A DNA stretch of 64,000 bases from assembly GCA_036365515.1 (NCBI GenBank), contig CM070874.1, forward strand, positions 114,745,235-114,809,234, read 5' to 3'. Positions within the stretch are counted from its first letter, which is position 1; every line of letters begins with the position of its first letter. This document shows, piece by piece, positions 38,700-51,299 of the stretch. The notes below the pieces were generated by a model. That model saw only the letters and a list, made by a program, of their open reading frames with translations. It was not told where the DNA came from and searched no databases. Both the position numbers and the translations under genes were made by a program. Source of the DNA: Torymus aiolomorphi. Lineage: Eukaryota; Arthropoda; Insecta; Hymenoptera; Torymidae.

Positions 38700-40379
38700 A
38701 CCTAAAAACCCGCAGCTACTCCGCAACTCCTGGACATCCACGATAGAGGAGCGAGATGACTTACCGCGGGGCGAGTTGGGCCTGGTCCAGAGGCAATAAA
38801 TATGAAACACCCTCGATGAAACCCTTGATCCATCTCAAGTTCAGGTACTTGCGTGCACGTACACGTTGTGTGTATGTGCGGATGTGTGTCACCTCGATCG
38901 GAGTACGTTCTCGCGTCGACGTCGCGCAGCGCCTATCGCGGGCTGCGGCAGTCGGACGAGCAACTGATCGCACCCGCAGCCCCCGTAGGTTATCGAGCAT
39001 ACGCCGCTCGGTGCTTATCAAGAAAGGTTGGTACGACTTACTCTGCACCATGCACAACCATATTACGTTAGTGGTATATAAGTGATGAGCAGATTTGCCA
39101 ACCTCACAACTCATAGTCGAAAGTTTATTTATGGAAAAAAATAAAATAATACTTTTTGGCGATTTTCAAGAAAAGAAGTCTTTCAGGCGCTCGCGAATGC
39201 TACGAAGAGCATATGTATAAAATTTCAGATAGATCCGATGTATATTAGGGCTTATATCCACTTTTTAGATAAAAAATGTGACTAGAAAGTGAATAACTCG
39301 ATGACAGTTATCATTTCAGTTCCGAAACTTTGGCACAATCATCATCAAAGAATTTCCGAGCGCCTGAAAGAGCGTTTTTGTCATAAGAATTGTTGTTAAT
39401 TTAATTATTGTTTAATATATAGTATGTTACCGAGATATCGGTAACGTAGGGATATATATCCATGGATTCATTCATAATCAATTAGAATCCTTCTATTACA
39501 ATCCGGTAGATAAGACCAAATAAAGTAAATAAATAAACAATAATGCTAGAATACAATAACGGACTGATTAAAGTGATTACTTTACTTGATAAAGTAGAGT
39601 GCACAAGTTCATGTTATATACACATTATATTCCCGCACTACGGATTGTTGCTTGATAAGTACCTTAGAGGTGAGAGAAACGAGTTCCACAAGTCCTCACT
39701 ATATGAGTAAAAATATGAACGGCACGTTTCAGTACGTACGTGAGAAACGATTTGTTCCTTCGGCCCTCTCCTCCGCGGATTTTTTATTTTATGTTCATTA
39801 AAGCAATCTAACAAGTAAATAGATGTGCAAATTTTAAGATCATATATAATATTGAACATACAAAATAATCTTAAAGCGTATCTATTTTAAAATAGTCAAG
39901 ACTTTTCTGTGGGAAAGTTACAATCATTCCCCTTGGTAGCAAATAATATTCTAAATGAGAAATTTAAATATCATACATAATCTGTTCAGTTTGAGTTAGG
40001 TATTGCTTTCGTACATCTTAGAACAATCTTCAACCATAATAAAAATTAACACAACTTTTTTTGTAGAAAGATGATTATTAAATAGTAGTTTTCGTATCAA
40101 GGGCATAAAGTATAACTTTACGCCCTAAGTAGGAATTGGTGGATATGATATATAGCAGGTTTGGTGTCGCGAAAAGAAATTTTTTTTTTCTAATTGAACT
40201 TACCGTAAACCATAAAATTTTGGTGTATTATTCGCATACTTATTTTCAGAGTAATCGATCAGTATCTAATCGTGTGACGTTATTAGCAGGAAGAATGAAG
40301 TTTAATTTTTTCTTTATGTTCAAAATTTTATTTTTATACGTAAAACAAGTATTTTATATAGTAAGTTAGGTTTATAAAT
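38700..40379. other. Intergenic, possible regulatory GC-rich patch
   Basis: 38760-39060 is GC-rich with long overlapping ORFs on both strands, as chance would give. 39170-39380 is a weak inverted repeat (TCTTTCAGGCGCTCG and CGAGCGCCTGAAAGA). 39427-39446 is a perfect small palindrome (GTTACCGAGATATCGGTAAC). No gene supported. Confidence 0.4.
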
Positions 40380-41736
40380 TTAGAATATGTGTCCAGTTCT
40401 TTCTACAATCCAATTATAAAATTTGTGCACCCTAGTGTACACACCAGGAAGTCCACAATTTCTACTATAGGAAATGATTCCATAGAGTTTACCATGAATA
40501 ACACCAGGTCCACCAGAATCACCATAGCACGCATCAGCGTGTCCAATGCCGGCACAAAACATATTATTGTTTATGTTTTCTGAACCGTAAACTCTTCTAC
40601 AACGTTCTTGAGATACTACAGATACGTATGCAGCCCTCAAAACATTACTTTCCATCTGTCGTAGCTAAAAATAGTTAATAAATTAACTAAGGAAAATAAT
40701 TCTAGAAAAAAAGAAAACCTTTCTCTGTGAAGGATAAGAACTTACCCCTATTCTTCCAAAACCAGAAATCCACATCGTTTCTCCTTCTCTGAGAATATCG
40801 TATGGCTTTGCAAGTTCTATACGTTGTTGTTTATCATTAAATGGAATAGGCTCTGCAAGCTGTATGAAAAATATAATCAAAATATTCGTGTTAGTCATAA
40901 GTTCTTAATTTTTAATAAAAAATTAAAATTTGTACTGTAATTTATTTAACAAGTTTCGAAGATGTATAAAACTATTATTACACACATTGAAATACTAACA
41001 TTTTCATGAATAGTGATATTATATCTATAATAAATCTTTTCTAAGTAATTCACAGGTAAAATAAACATATTTGATTACCTTGATTAAAGCAATGTCGTTT
41101 TTGTTGCTGTTGGCCTCAAAATCGTTATGAATTATAATGTCCTCAACTCTGTGTATATTACCTAAAGTTATTACTCTGTATTTAGTGCCAGTTCGTACTG
41201 ATATATGCGATCTATTACTATTTTGGAATAAAGAGATTAATTTAATTTTTTGTAAGAATTTCTATTATATAGGAATACTTAATGTACAATAATTATAAAA
41301 ATTAAGGTGGTTTTATACCTAATGGCTCCTGAGGCCAAAATTACCCGAAAAAATGAATTAAAATATAATTTCTATAAAATAAAGGATATGTATCATTAAT
41401 ATAACTTATTTCTAATACAAAATCCCAAGAGATAGGTCTCTTAATTCACTTTATGTGGAATTATGTCATTTGTAACGGATAAATTATTCCCTGGCTGCTC
41501 GGTGTTTATCCGCTCAAATACAGAGCATGCGACGGCGAAGCTAACGCGATTCATGCAATGCGCGCCGCATGCGAGTTTTTCTGGTTGAAAAGGAAGGAGA
41601 ACAGGGGTGATCAAATAATAAGTCGCGGCAAGTTAGAGGGTAAAACACTAGGTTTATTAACGAATAAGATAGGGAGGGGGGGGGCACTGCGATGCACGGT
41701 CAGCAGGCGCGTAAAGTGGCCCAAGTTGCCGTGGGT

Positions 41737-41807
<71 letters not shown>

Positions 41808-42088
41808 GGATCAAGCCGGTACTCACAGCTTTGGCGTGGTCGCTGTCGCCGGCCTAGGATTCGCACTAGCTCCTAGTGCGCCGCTCGCAGTCGCTCGCCT
41901 CCGTCGGGGTCACGCACTGGGGTATGGTACGCGCGAACACTCTCATACAATGCCTCACACACTCTCACTCTCACGGAGAATGCGTCGCCAAGTCACAATA
42001 CTCTCCTTTCGAAAAATGGCAAGAAGCGCGAGCACTATCCCAAACGAGTCTAATTGACTCTCTCTCGAGTCCACGCAGATCGCGCGCG

Positions 42089-42127
<39 letters not shown>

Positions 42128-43423
42128 CCCTCTCGGCTAGGCGCCCTTCCGCGTCGTCTGCACCTGTAACATGATCTCAATAGGTTAGGCTGATAATACA
42201 GAGGTAATGCTGGGAAAGAGGAGAAAATGACGAAGAATTATTTTCCGTCATACATTTTAGAAAAATCAACTGGTAAGCAAGTTTTCTTGGCAATCACTCG
42301 ATGGATTTTGATGAGAGAAGTCGCAAATTACTTAGAAAACATGAACCTATAGCATGAAGCTCTGGAATTAAAAAATATCGTGACTAAATATTTTTTTAAT
42401 TGAAAAAACTACTTTTTTTTGTCTTAATTTTATCAATTTTTTATGAATTTTTCAATTAAAAAATACTTAGTCGCGATATTTTTTAATTTCAGAGCTCCAT
42501 GCCATAGGTACATGCTTTCCAAGTAATTTGCGACTTCTCTGGTCAAAATCCATCGAGTGATTGCCAAGAAAACTTGCTCACCAGTTGATTTTTCCAAAAT
42601 GACATAATTCTGCATAAAGTGGATTGAGAAACCTATCTCTTGAGATTTTGTACTAGAAATAAGTTATATTAGTGATACATATACTTTATTTTATATTAAT
42701 TATATTTTAATTTATTTTTTCAGGTAATTTTGGCCCCAGGTGCCATTAGGTATAAGACCGCCTTAAATGAAATCTTACTTGACACAGTTTGCAGCAGTTA
42801 GAACCCAAGATTCATGTATAATAGTTGCACCGCAGAAGTTATTTACTCTCGCCTGAACCAAAGTAGCCTAAAAACAAATTTAAATACTTTCAACCTGGGC
42901 TTAAAGATTTATATTGAAATTATTATCTTGATATACAAGATATAAGGAGCTTTAATCAGATTCAACATATTCTTGAATTATTTAAAAAAATTTTTTAAAT
43001 TTCTATAAACTGTTTATTGTATGAAATTTATTCAATACATAATGAGATAAAGCAAGTAGGTCTATTAATATCGTTCATGGACTATTTTATTCAACAATAT
43101 ATTAATAAATAAATCTATTAATAAATCTATTAAATAATCTATTAATTTTTTAACCAGTTACATTAAAGAAATTACTGCAAAGGAATGAACGTTACAAAAT
43201 TTAGTTGATATTTATTTACCTGATATGGTATATCTTCTATTCTAACGGGAATTCCTCCAATAATTTTTTCTTCATGTGTTCCATTGTTATCTATTAGAAA
43301 TTGAAATATAATATGTAATTGAAAAATTTATTTTAATCGTCAAAAATACTATTTAGAATCTCTTTTACCTATATAGAAGCCGCTCGCGAAAGCGACGCAC
43401 AACAAAATACACAAAACCTTCAT
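40380..43423 (-). CDS. Serine protease homologue, catalytic His replaced by Asn
   Basis: Six exons on the minus strand: 43423-43369, 43290-43220, 42867-42779, 41217-41079, 40859-40746, 40664-40380, all with GT..AG borders and matching phases, giving 250 residues. Residues 1-17 are a signal peptide (MKVLCILLCVAFASG). Cleavage after Lys27 would free IIGG, as in chymotrypsin-fold zymogens. The active-site region reads VLTAANC where the family has AAHC, so the catalytic His is Asn69. The Asp (NDIALIK, Asp113) and Ser (GDSGGP, Ser206) remain, as does Asp200 of a trypsin-type S1 pocket. It is therefore probably a non-catalytic secreted homologue, as used in insect immunity (prophenoloxidase cofactors) and in venom. 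There is no clip domain. Intron 3 is filled by a TTAA element. Confidence 0.85.
41302..42766. mobile_element. TTAA-flanked element 7 in protease-homologue intron
   Basis: TTAAGGTGGTTTTATACCTA at the left and TAGGTATAAGACCGCCTTAA at the right. Arms of about 165 bp, then a second hairpin (42225-42605) and a GC-rich insert (about 41480-42200) with a (GA)n tract at 41738-41804 and a (CT)n tract at 42092-42122. The right end stops 12 bp from the splice donor of exon 3. The Ser-Leu and Arg-Glu ORFs over the microsatellites are artefacts. Confidence 0.8.
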
Positions 43424-43706
43424 GACTGCAATAAGTGAAAATGAAAAAAAAAAATCTTCCTTATATACACCGATCTTATCAAATGATCATTAATAGAGTT
43501 ATGAATAAAAATAAAATAAACACGAATGTTGGAGTCAACTATTTCTTTCGTGCTATCATTAGCTTGGTTATTTCGTCACGTTACAATAAATGCTGTTGAA
43601 GGTCGCGCGCCACGCTACATAAAATGTATGGAAAATTTCAGTAGTCTATGTATCTCGTGGTCGCGTCGTGCGCACGTTGTAACCATAGAGATATTATAGA
43701 GAGGAG

Positions 43707-44223
43707 ATATGAGGCGTTTCACGTCAGCTCCCCAGGCGCGGCGCGCGAACGCGAAATCATGCTATTTTCAGCTTGTGTTTGAAGGGCTAAGATGCATCTA
43801 AAAAAAATAATCCCCAAGTGATTTCGATGTATTTTTTCCTCAGCTTTCCGATGGTGCTATTAGTTTCTCAAAATTTTTCAATTCTAACCTCAAAAAAACA
43901 TAAAACGTGTTATATCTCAAAAACTATATTTTTAATATTTTTTTTGACCTGCTAGATCGAAAGAGGAGGAAATTTTACATGGATATAGCCTTTTTCTACA
44001 TAGGGGTTTTTTGATTTTTTCGAGATATTATTCAAGAAATACTTAGAATTGAAAAATTTCGAGAAACTAATAGCACCATCGGAAAGCTGAGGAAAAAATA
44101 CATCGAAATCACTTGGGGATTATTTTTTTTAGATACATCTTAGCCCTTCAAACACAAGCTGAAAACAGCATGATTTCGCGCTCACGCGCCGCGCCTGGCG
44201 AGCTGACGTGAAACGCCTCATAT
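43707..44223. mobile_element. Palindromic GAGGCGTTTCACGTCA element, best copy
   Basis: ATATGAGGCGTTTCACGTCA at the left and TGACGTGAAACGCCTCATAT at the right, complementary for about 200 bp (including GATGTATTTTTTCCTCAGC and CTTTCCGATGGTGCTATTAG). Non-coding. It lies just upstream of the protease homologue's first exon. Confidence 0.85.
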
Positions 44224-45173
44224 ATGACTGCCTGCAAGTGGAAACTTCCTACGGTTAGAAATAGAAAGAAAACAGCGATACCCTATCTATCTCTCTCTAT
44301 TGGCGCATGTGCAGATTCAAACTGTAATTTCAACAACACAAATTATTAAAAAATTACAAACTCTTAAGAGAAAATGTTTATTTAAATCTTTTTTAAGATT
44401 AAAAAGTTAAAAAATTTGATGAATTCAGTAAATAGTATACTTATAGAATTCAAATAAATATAGTTAATTTCACCTCTATCAACTATTGCTATGGTTACAA
44501 GACAGAGACAGAAAGGGCGCACTAATCTTCTTTCTCTTTCTATAGATGGTACACTTTTTTGACGGACTCCCCTACTCTATAATAACTCTATGGTCGTAAC
44601 ACGTGTACCGTGGCGCGCGGCCTTCAACAGAATTTGTCGTAACAATCACGAAAAATTCTATTTAGCAACAATGTACAGAGTACTGGAATTTTCCAAAAAA
44701 ATTCCTCAGGCGTTTAAGAATATAGTGGTTCGAATCAAATCGCAAAATTTGATAATTCGTTACACAACTTTTGCATTTGAAAATACAGGTTTAAAATAGC
44801 GAAAAGAATTATTTTAAAATTCGCTATTTGGTTCAATAACGATCTCTATTATTTCGCTATAGCTTATAATATTTCTAATCCCTGGTAGAAATCGGATCAA
44901 CCGAAATGGCCTATGAAGAGAGGTTCATCACAAGTTGATTAATCTTTTTGTCCAACGGTTAGTGTTATAGTTCGTGACGGTTGGTCAACCGTTGGATCCA
45001 TTCCGCTGCGCACCGCAATACATGCGGAGCATGCGCAGTGTAAATCGGATCAAAGTGCGCCGTTAACCTTACAGACGTTAGTACGCACGCTTATAGCTAT
45101 AACGAATGTGCAGCAACGAAATAGAAAGTGAAGTTTTTTTGTATTTTTAAAAAATAAATCTTTATTCTGGTTA

Positions 45174-45343
45174 TGGATAAAGGTAGAAAGAAACGTTCAA
45201 AGGAATATCGGGTGAGAAAAAAAGTGACAAGACTTGAAAATAAAGAATAAAAAGGCTCAAGAATTTTTTGATAGTTTATCAAAGAAAAGTGTTTCTCATG
45301 AAAATGTACAAATGTGTTCTAAGAATGATATTGAAAGTGATCA
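45174..45343 (+). pseudogene. N-terminal part of a transposase-like gene
   Basis: ATG at 45174 opens a basic N-terminus (MDKGRKKRSKEYRVRKKVTR) that hits a stop at about 45249; the neighbouring frame continues (QEFFDSLSKKSVSHENVQMC) to the palindrome's edge at 45344. One frameshift therefore separates the two parts. The gene resumes beyond the palindrome at about 49365. The family is an uncharacterised insect transposon protein. Confidence 0.5.
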
Positions 45344-48073
45344 CCCTATTGAAAAATCTCAGGTGACTTCTCAGGTGAAATCTCAGGTGAGATCTCATGT
45401 GAAATCTCACGCTAAAATCTCATGTGACTATTAGAAAAAAATTACTTTAGTTGAGATCTCAGGTGAGATCTCATTCAGTTAAAAAAAGTTACAATAGTTA
45501 TTTTCGATACAAGTGCGTGTGCGAAATCAAGCTTTGCTTATGGAGTGTTAAAAAATTATTTTACACAAAATCTCAGGTGAGATCTCATCCAGATAATATT
45601 GTAGCGAAGAAATAAAATTACCTGAAATTTCATTCAGATAATATTGCTGCAAAAATAAATTGTTTGATAAGATCTCAGGTGAGATCTCATCTAAAAAATA
45701 GCTTTTTTCGACACATGCATGGAAAATGCCCTTTTTCTGCGTAGACAAGTGAATCGGAAATGAAGTACTTTTTCGCCATACCTTGGCCGAAAGTACCACT
45801 TTCGCTCCCGGCTCAAAAAGGCGAATGTGGTATTTTCGGTCCGGGTATGACGAAAAATAGTGTACGCTCCACGGGAGTAAAATTGGACAGTCCACAGGTC
45901 GTGTAAATTGACACCCGAGCCAAAGAGTGGAGCGTATACTATTTTTCGTCATACCCGGACCGAAAATACTACCTTCGCGTTTCCCTACTAAAAAATCTCA
46001 GGTGAGATCTCATGTCAATATCTAATGTGACCAATACCAAGATTTTTTAGTGAGAACTCAGGTGAGAATCTCACCTGAGTTTTCACCAAAAATTTAATTT
46101 TTCTTTTTCATGAGATTTTATATGTGTCTTATGAAAACATTCCATACAGCTCAGTTGGGAATCTCACGTGAGTTTTCATGAAAATATTTAATTTTATTTT
46201 TTGCCACAAAATTTTGCAACGAAAATAAATGGTATTTAACATTCAGACTATAAATTCAGATGAGAACTTATGTGAGAATCTCAGCGGAGTTTTCACTAAA
46301 AATTGAATTTCTTCTACGAGATTTTGCACGTTATGAAAATGTTATATGCCCTAATGAAAATTTATGGCGAAAACTCAGCTGAGAATCTGCTCTGAGTTCT
46401 CATGTAAAATTTAATTCTTTAATTTGTTTTACTAAGTTTTTATAATTAGAAAAGAAATTGTATGTAACATCAATGTTCAAAATTAAGATGAGATCTCAGG
46501 TAAGAATCTCACCTGAGTTTTCACCAACAATTTAATTTTTCTTTTTCATGACATTTTATATGTGCGTTATGATAACTTTCCATAAAACTCAGTTGAGAAT
46601 CTCACGTGAGTTCTCACGAAAATATTTATTTTTTTTTATTTTCTGCCACAAAATTGTGTTAACGAAAATAAATTCTATTTAACATTCAGACTATAAATTC
46701 AGATGAGAACTGATGTGAGAATCTCAGCTGAGTTTTTACTGAAAATGTAGTTTCTTCTACGAGATTTTGCATGTCATCAAAATGTTCTGCCCTATTGAAA
46801 ATTTATGGCGAAAACGCAGCTGAGAATCTCACCTGAGTTCTCATGTAAAATTTAATTCTTTAATTTATTTCCACTAAGTTTTAATAATTAGAAATAAATT
46901 GTATGTAACATCAATATTCAAAATTAAGATAAGATCTTAGATGAGAATCTCACCTGAGTTTTAGGAACTTGTATTATTTGAACTTAACTAAAAGTTTATA
47001 TTTAAAAAAAATCGTATACGCAACGTTTATAATCAAATCAAAGAGAGAAAGAGGGAGAAAGAGAGAGAGAGAGCCGAGGCACCGAGCTTACAGGATGAAA
47101 GCGAAGGCGAGTGTTATCACCCAGGGGGCGACGAGAGTACTCACTCCGTCGGCGACAGCGGAATGACCGGCGCGACCTGGCAGCCGGCGAGCCTCCAATC
47201 GCCTTTACCAAGGACCAACTCGGCAGCGGACTCGTAATTCTCCGCCTCAGAGCAGAGCTGCATAGATCGGAAATACCGGTTATTTCAATATCTGAAAAAG
47301 AAGAATTGAAAAATCACAAAGTATTTGTCGGAAAATCACTTATTTGAACTGCTTTTGAGTACGTATAGTTTTTATCATGTGAAAACGATGAGAGTAAAAG
47401 GTAAAAAAAGTAGAATGGTTAGAAGGTTAAGTTTCATGTACGTATTTTTAAATACTTAAGAAGATAGACTTATCTGAAAAGGATGTCTGCAGCTCCAGAA
47501 ATCTTGAATCTTTGTTGTACTACCCATGTTATTGACTTTGGCTGCTATAATGGTGGAGTTAAAGTGTAAAAATTACAACTAGATCGAAAATACAGTCAAA
47601 CAAATAATGTTGTCATTTGAAACTGCTCAGCAATATACGCGTTCGTTACCATAACAACGACTATTGATTGATAGTCTTTCTATAGATATAGAATCTTGAT
47701 ATTTGTTTACAATAAAATTTTCTCGTTGTTAAATAGTGGAGTTCATTAGTATGAAAGAATCTGCTGAATTAATAAAAATCGTCTTCATTAAAAATGTTAA
47801 CATTGCTGATTTGCGGAGTCACTGGCATTCGTTTCAGATAAGTTTTTCTTCTTACTTAAAAATAAGTACATGAACTTAACCTTCTAATCATTCTACTTTT
47901 TTCACTTTTTACTTTCATCGTTTTTACATGATAACTATACGTGCTCAAAAGCAGTGTGACGGAGTGGGTACTCTCGTCGACGGAGTGGGTACTCTCGTCG
48001 CTCCCTGGGTGATGACGCTCACCTTCGCTTCGACTGGATTTTCGTCGCGCGCTTTCGTCCTGTAAGCTCGGCG

Positions 48074-48113
<40 letters not shown>

Positions 48114-49364
48114 AATTTGATTATAAATGTTGTGTATACGATTTTCTTACCTGGCGAAGCAGAAAATACAACCTTCACGATCGGCCGCCGGGAGCGAAAG
48201 TGGTACTTTCGGTCCGTTAGGCAAAATACTATATTACGCAACGAGGGAGGAAAAAACTTGGGCAGGCAATATCTCGTCTAAATTACTACACAAGCCGAAG
48301 GCGGGGGTGACAAACACGAGATATGGGTTGACCAATTTTCTAATTATAAATACATAGTGAAAATAAATTAAAGAATTAACTTTTACATGAGAACTCAGGT
48401 GAGATTCTCAGCTGAATTTTCGCCATAAATTTTCAATAGGGCAAAACATTTTCATGACATGCAAAATCTTGTAGAAGAAATTCAATTTTTAGTGAAAACT
48501 CATCTGAGATTCTCACATAAGTTCTCATCTGAATTTATAGTCTGAATGTTAAATACCATTTATTTTCGTTAAAAAATTTTGTGGCAGAAAATAAAAATAA
48601 ATATTTTCGTGAGAACTCACGTGAGATTCTCAACTGAGTTTTATGGAAAGTTTTCATAAGACATACAAAATCTCATGAAAAAGAAAAATTAAATTTTTGG
48701 TGGAAACTCAGGTGAGAATCTCACCTGAGTTCTCACCAAAAAATTTTGACATGGGTCACATGAGATTTTGACATGAGATCTCACCTGAGATCTCACCTGA
48801 GATCTCACCTGAGTTCTCACCTGAGGTCTCACCTGAGATTTCTTAGTATGGGGTATCCCATACCCGGACCGAAAATATCACATTCGCGTTTTTGAGCCGG
48901 GAGCGAAAGTGGTACTTTCGGCCAGGGTATGGCGAAAAATTATTTCATTTCCGATTCACTTGTCTATGCAGAAAAAGGGCCTTTTTCATGCATATGTTGA
49001 AAAAAGCTATTTTTTAGATGAGATCTCACCTGAGATCTTATCAGACAATTTATTTTTGCAACAATATTATCTGAATGAAATTTCAGGTAATTTTATTTCT
49101 TTGCTACAATATTATCTGGATGAGATCTCACCTGAGATTTTGTGTAAAACAATTTTTTAACACTCCATGAGCAAAGCTTGATTTTGCACACGCACTTGTA
49201 TCGAAAATAACTATTGTAACTCTTTTTAACTGAATGAGATCTCACCTGAGATCTCATCTAAAGTAATTTTTTTCTAATAGTCACATGAGATTTTGGCGTG
49301 AGATTTTACATGAGATCTCACCTGAGATTTCACCTGAGAAGTCACCTGAGATTTTTCAGTAGGG
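45344..49364. mobile_element. Four-kb foldback of GAGATCTC/TCACCTGA motifs
   Basis: CCCTATTGAAAAATCTCAGG at the left and CCTGAGATTTTTCAGTAGGG at the right begin a palindrome whose arms (about 45344-47470 and 47830-49364) match throughout, including TCCGATTCACTTGTCTA, the (GA)n/(CT)n tracts and TACATGAACTTAACCTTCTA near the centre. Arm lengths differ because of indels. A loop of about 350 bp lies at 47480-47830. Dozens of short palindromes (GAGATCTC, TCAGGTGA, CACGTGAG) occur inside. No transposase is encoded; the mirrored ORFs at 45548-45952 and 48909-49160 are two copies of the same arm sequence. It interrupts the transposase-like gene. Confidence 0.85.
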
Positions 49365-49893
49365 CATAGTGAAGTGGATAGTGAACATAGTGACATAGAA
49401 AATAAGAATAGTAATTTAACTGTTGAATCCAAAGTGACTGAGTGAGAGTGCTTCGACTTTGCAATTCAATAAAATAGAAAAAATCAAACAATGTCTGGTT
49501 AGCTGCAAAATACCTGATGTTCGTGTTGATAAATTATTAAAAATTCTGAAAAGAAGGCTATTTTCTAACATACCATTCAGCACTACGATTCTCCTTCAGA
49601 AAAATAAGAGTGATAAAGAAAACATGAACGTTAATGATGGCAGTTGTGATGAGTTCCTTTATTTTGGAGTAAAAAAAAAATTGGAAGAGACAGTTGATCC
49701 TCAATTTCATTATACAAATATTCTGGAACTAATGTTTAATATTGATGGTGTTCAACCTTTTGGTTCAAGTAAAGTAACCATGTGGCCAACATTGTGTAAA
49801 GTGTATACGCAAGAAGATGCGTACAAGCCATTTTCTGTATCTGTTTATGCTGGGTACGGAAAGCCAAAATCTACAGCTGAAACGTTCATCTGA
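49365..49893 (+). pseudogene. C-terminal continuation of the transposase-like gene
   Basis: After the palindrome the frame resumes with SEHSDIENKNSNLTVESK, shifts once near 49443, and continues as KIKQCLVSCKIPDVRVDKLL, then LELMFNIDGVQPFGSSKVTM, WPTLC and FSVSVYAGYGKP. The NIDG-(x)-SS-x6-WP motif followed by a F-x-V-x-VYxGxGKP segment is shared by a large family of insect transposon-derived proteins. It stops at 49893 before the catalytic part expected downstream. Non-functional. Confidence 0.6.
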
Positions 49894-50289
49894 TCTACAT
49901 TCATTCCATACCCCACGAAAGTGAGGTTAGAAAATAAATATGCAGCACTTTTTCCCTTTTCGGCGGGGAACGAGTACGAATATTACGATAGTTGTTTTAA
50001 AAAGTCGTATACTGCACTCGTGAATATACACTTTATTCCCTTGGTGCATAATATACTATTAAAATAAATAATTTTATATTTAAATTACCCTTTTATGTTT
50101 TGAGTAACATAATATATTACGTTGTCTTTTAACGTAAACTAAAAGTCATGATAACTATTTCGTGTTTTATATAAACGTTGGTCAACCGCTGATCAACGGA
50201 TCGTTAAAAACGTGACGAAATTAGTAGATTTATTAGCCAACGGCTGACGAAACTGTTGGCCAAGTAGTACAGCTAGGATGGTTCTGGCT

Positions 50290-50650
50290 CAGGATGGTTC
50301 TGGCTCAGTATCCCAACACCCCCCCCCCCCCTTGCCCCCCTCACCAATAACCCAACCCCCTCTCCTTGTGTTTTCTGGCTCATCCCCTCCCCTTGTGTTT
50401 TCTGGCTCACCCCCTCCCCTTTCCTCTCACCCCTCCCCTTGTGGTTTCTGGCTCACCCCTCCCCTTGTGTTTTCTGGCTCATCCCCTCCCCTTGTGTTTT
50501 CTGGCTCACCCCCTCCCCTTTCCTCTCACCCCTCCCCTTGTGGTTTCTGGCTCACCCCCTCCCCTTGTGTTTTCTGGCTCACCCCTCCTGCCGTTTTACC
50601 CCTTGCCGTTTCTAGATCACCCCCCCCCCCACCCCTCACCCCATCGACTC
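50290..50650. repeat. C-rich minisatellite
   Basis: Tandem CCCCTTGTGTTTTCTGGCTC and CCTTTCCTCTCACCCCTC blocks in a higher-order unit of about 98 bp. The proline-rich ORFs over it are artefacts. Confidence 0.9.
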
Positions 50651-50794
50651 CCTCTTGGTAAGACCCTGCGCTAGGTAAATTATAATAATTTCTATTTTAC
50701 CGACTCAGGATAATACTAAATAATTTCATTAATTTATTTAATGTTATCGACTATGGTAATATACTAAATGACAAAATAATTTTTTATGAAATAA

Positions 50795-50873
50795 AAAAAC
50801 TCCGGAGGGTGGATTCGAACTCTCGATCTTCAGATCACTGAGCAACCACCTTAGCCACTCGGCTATCGAGTCA
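50795..50873 (-). repeat. tRNA-derived (SINE-like) segment, copy 1
   Basis: The minus strand has a good A box (TAGCCGAGTGG) and B box (AGTTCGAATCC) at tRNA spacing, followed by CTCCGGAG and a T run usable as a Pol III terminator. The 5' GACTCGA does not pair with the 3' end and the anticodon arm does not fold to 5+7, so it is not called a tRNA gene. Confidence 0.6.
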
Positions 50874-51147
50874 TATGTATACTCCCATCTAAATAAGCGT
50901 CTTATAGCGCGAGCGGGCATGACGCAAACGAAGCCCACCCCCGTTTCTGGCTCACCCGCTCCCCTTGCGGTTTATGGCTCACGCCGGCTCCCCTGTTGGT
51001 AAGACCCTGCGCTGTAGGTAAATTATTATTATTATTAATTAATACTGTTTTACCGACTCAGGATAAATGTTAACTATTAATTTATTTACTTTTTTATCGA
51101 CTATGTATAATACTAAATATTACAAAAAATAATTTTTTATATGAAAA

Positions 51148-51226
51148 AAAAACTCCGGAGGGTGGATTCGAACGCATTATCTCCAGATCACTGAGCATGC
51201 ACCATATCCACTCGGCTATCGAGTCA
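51148..51226 (-). repeat. tRNA-derived (SINE-like) segment, copy 2
   Basis: Same A-box and B-box region as copy 1, with more changes (GCATTATCTCC replaces the TCTCGATCTTC region on the plus strand), and again a T run after CTCCGGAG. Confidence 0.55.
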
Positions 51227-51299
51227 TATGTATACTCGTATCTAAATTTGCGTCTTATAGAGCGCGCGGGCATGATGCAAGCGAAGCTATAATCTCTCT

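Larger units (their letters stand above)
44880..50275. mobile_element. Probable DNA transposon, split by a palindrome
   Basis: A transposase-like reading frame is flanked by subterminal inverted similarity: CCAACGGTTAG, GTGACGGTTGGTCAACCGTT on the left (44957-44994), and TTGGTCAACCGCTGATCAAC, CCAACGGCTGACGAAAC on the right (50178-50255). Left tip CCTGGTAGAA and right tip TACAGCTAGG are only roughly complementary, so the exact ends are uncertain. Confidence 0.45.

Noticed and set aside
38761..39114. 117-aa minus-strand ORF and its plus-strand partner
   Set aside because: Open on both strands in GC-rich DNA; no family or splice support.
41558..42180. Ser-Leu and Arg-Glu rich ORFs on both strands
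   Set aside because: They cross (GA)n/(CT)n tracts and GC-rich DNA in several frames at once; no domain.
45344..49364. A CRISPR-like array from the repeated TCACCTGAGATCTC motif
   Set aside because: Repeats are irregularly spaced, arranged as two mirrored arms, and there are no cas genes; eukaryotic context.
50278..50674. Proline-rich ORFs of 127 and 102 aa
   Set aside because: Composition of the C-rich minisatellite.
50795..50873. A tRNA gene
   Set aside because: A and B boxes are good, but the acceptor ends do not pair and the anticodon arm does not fold; called tRNA-derived instead.
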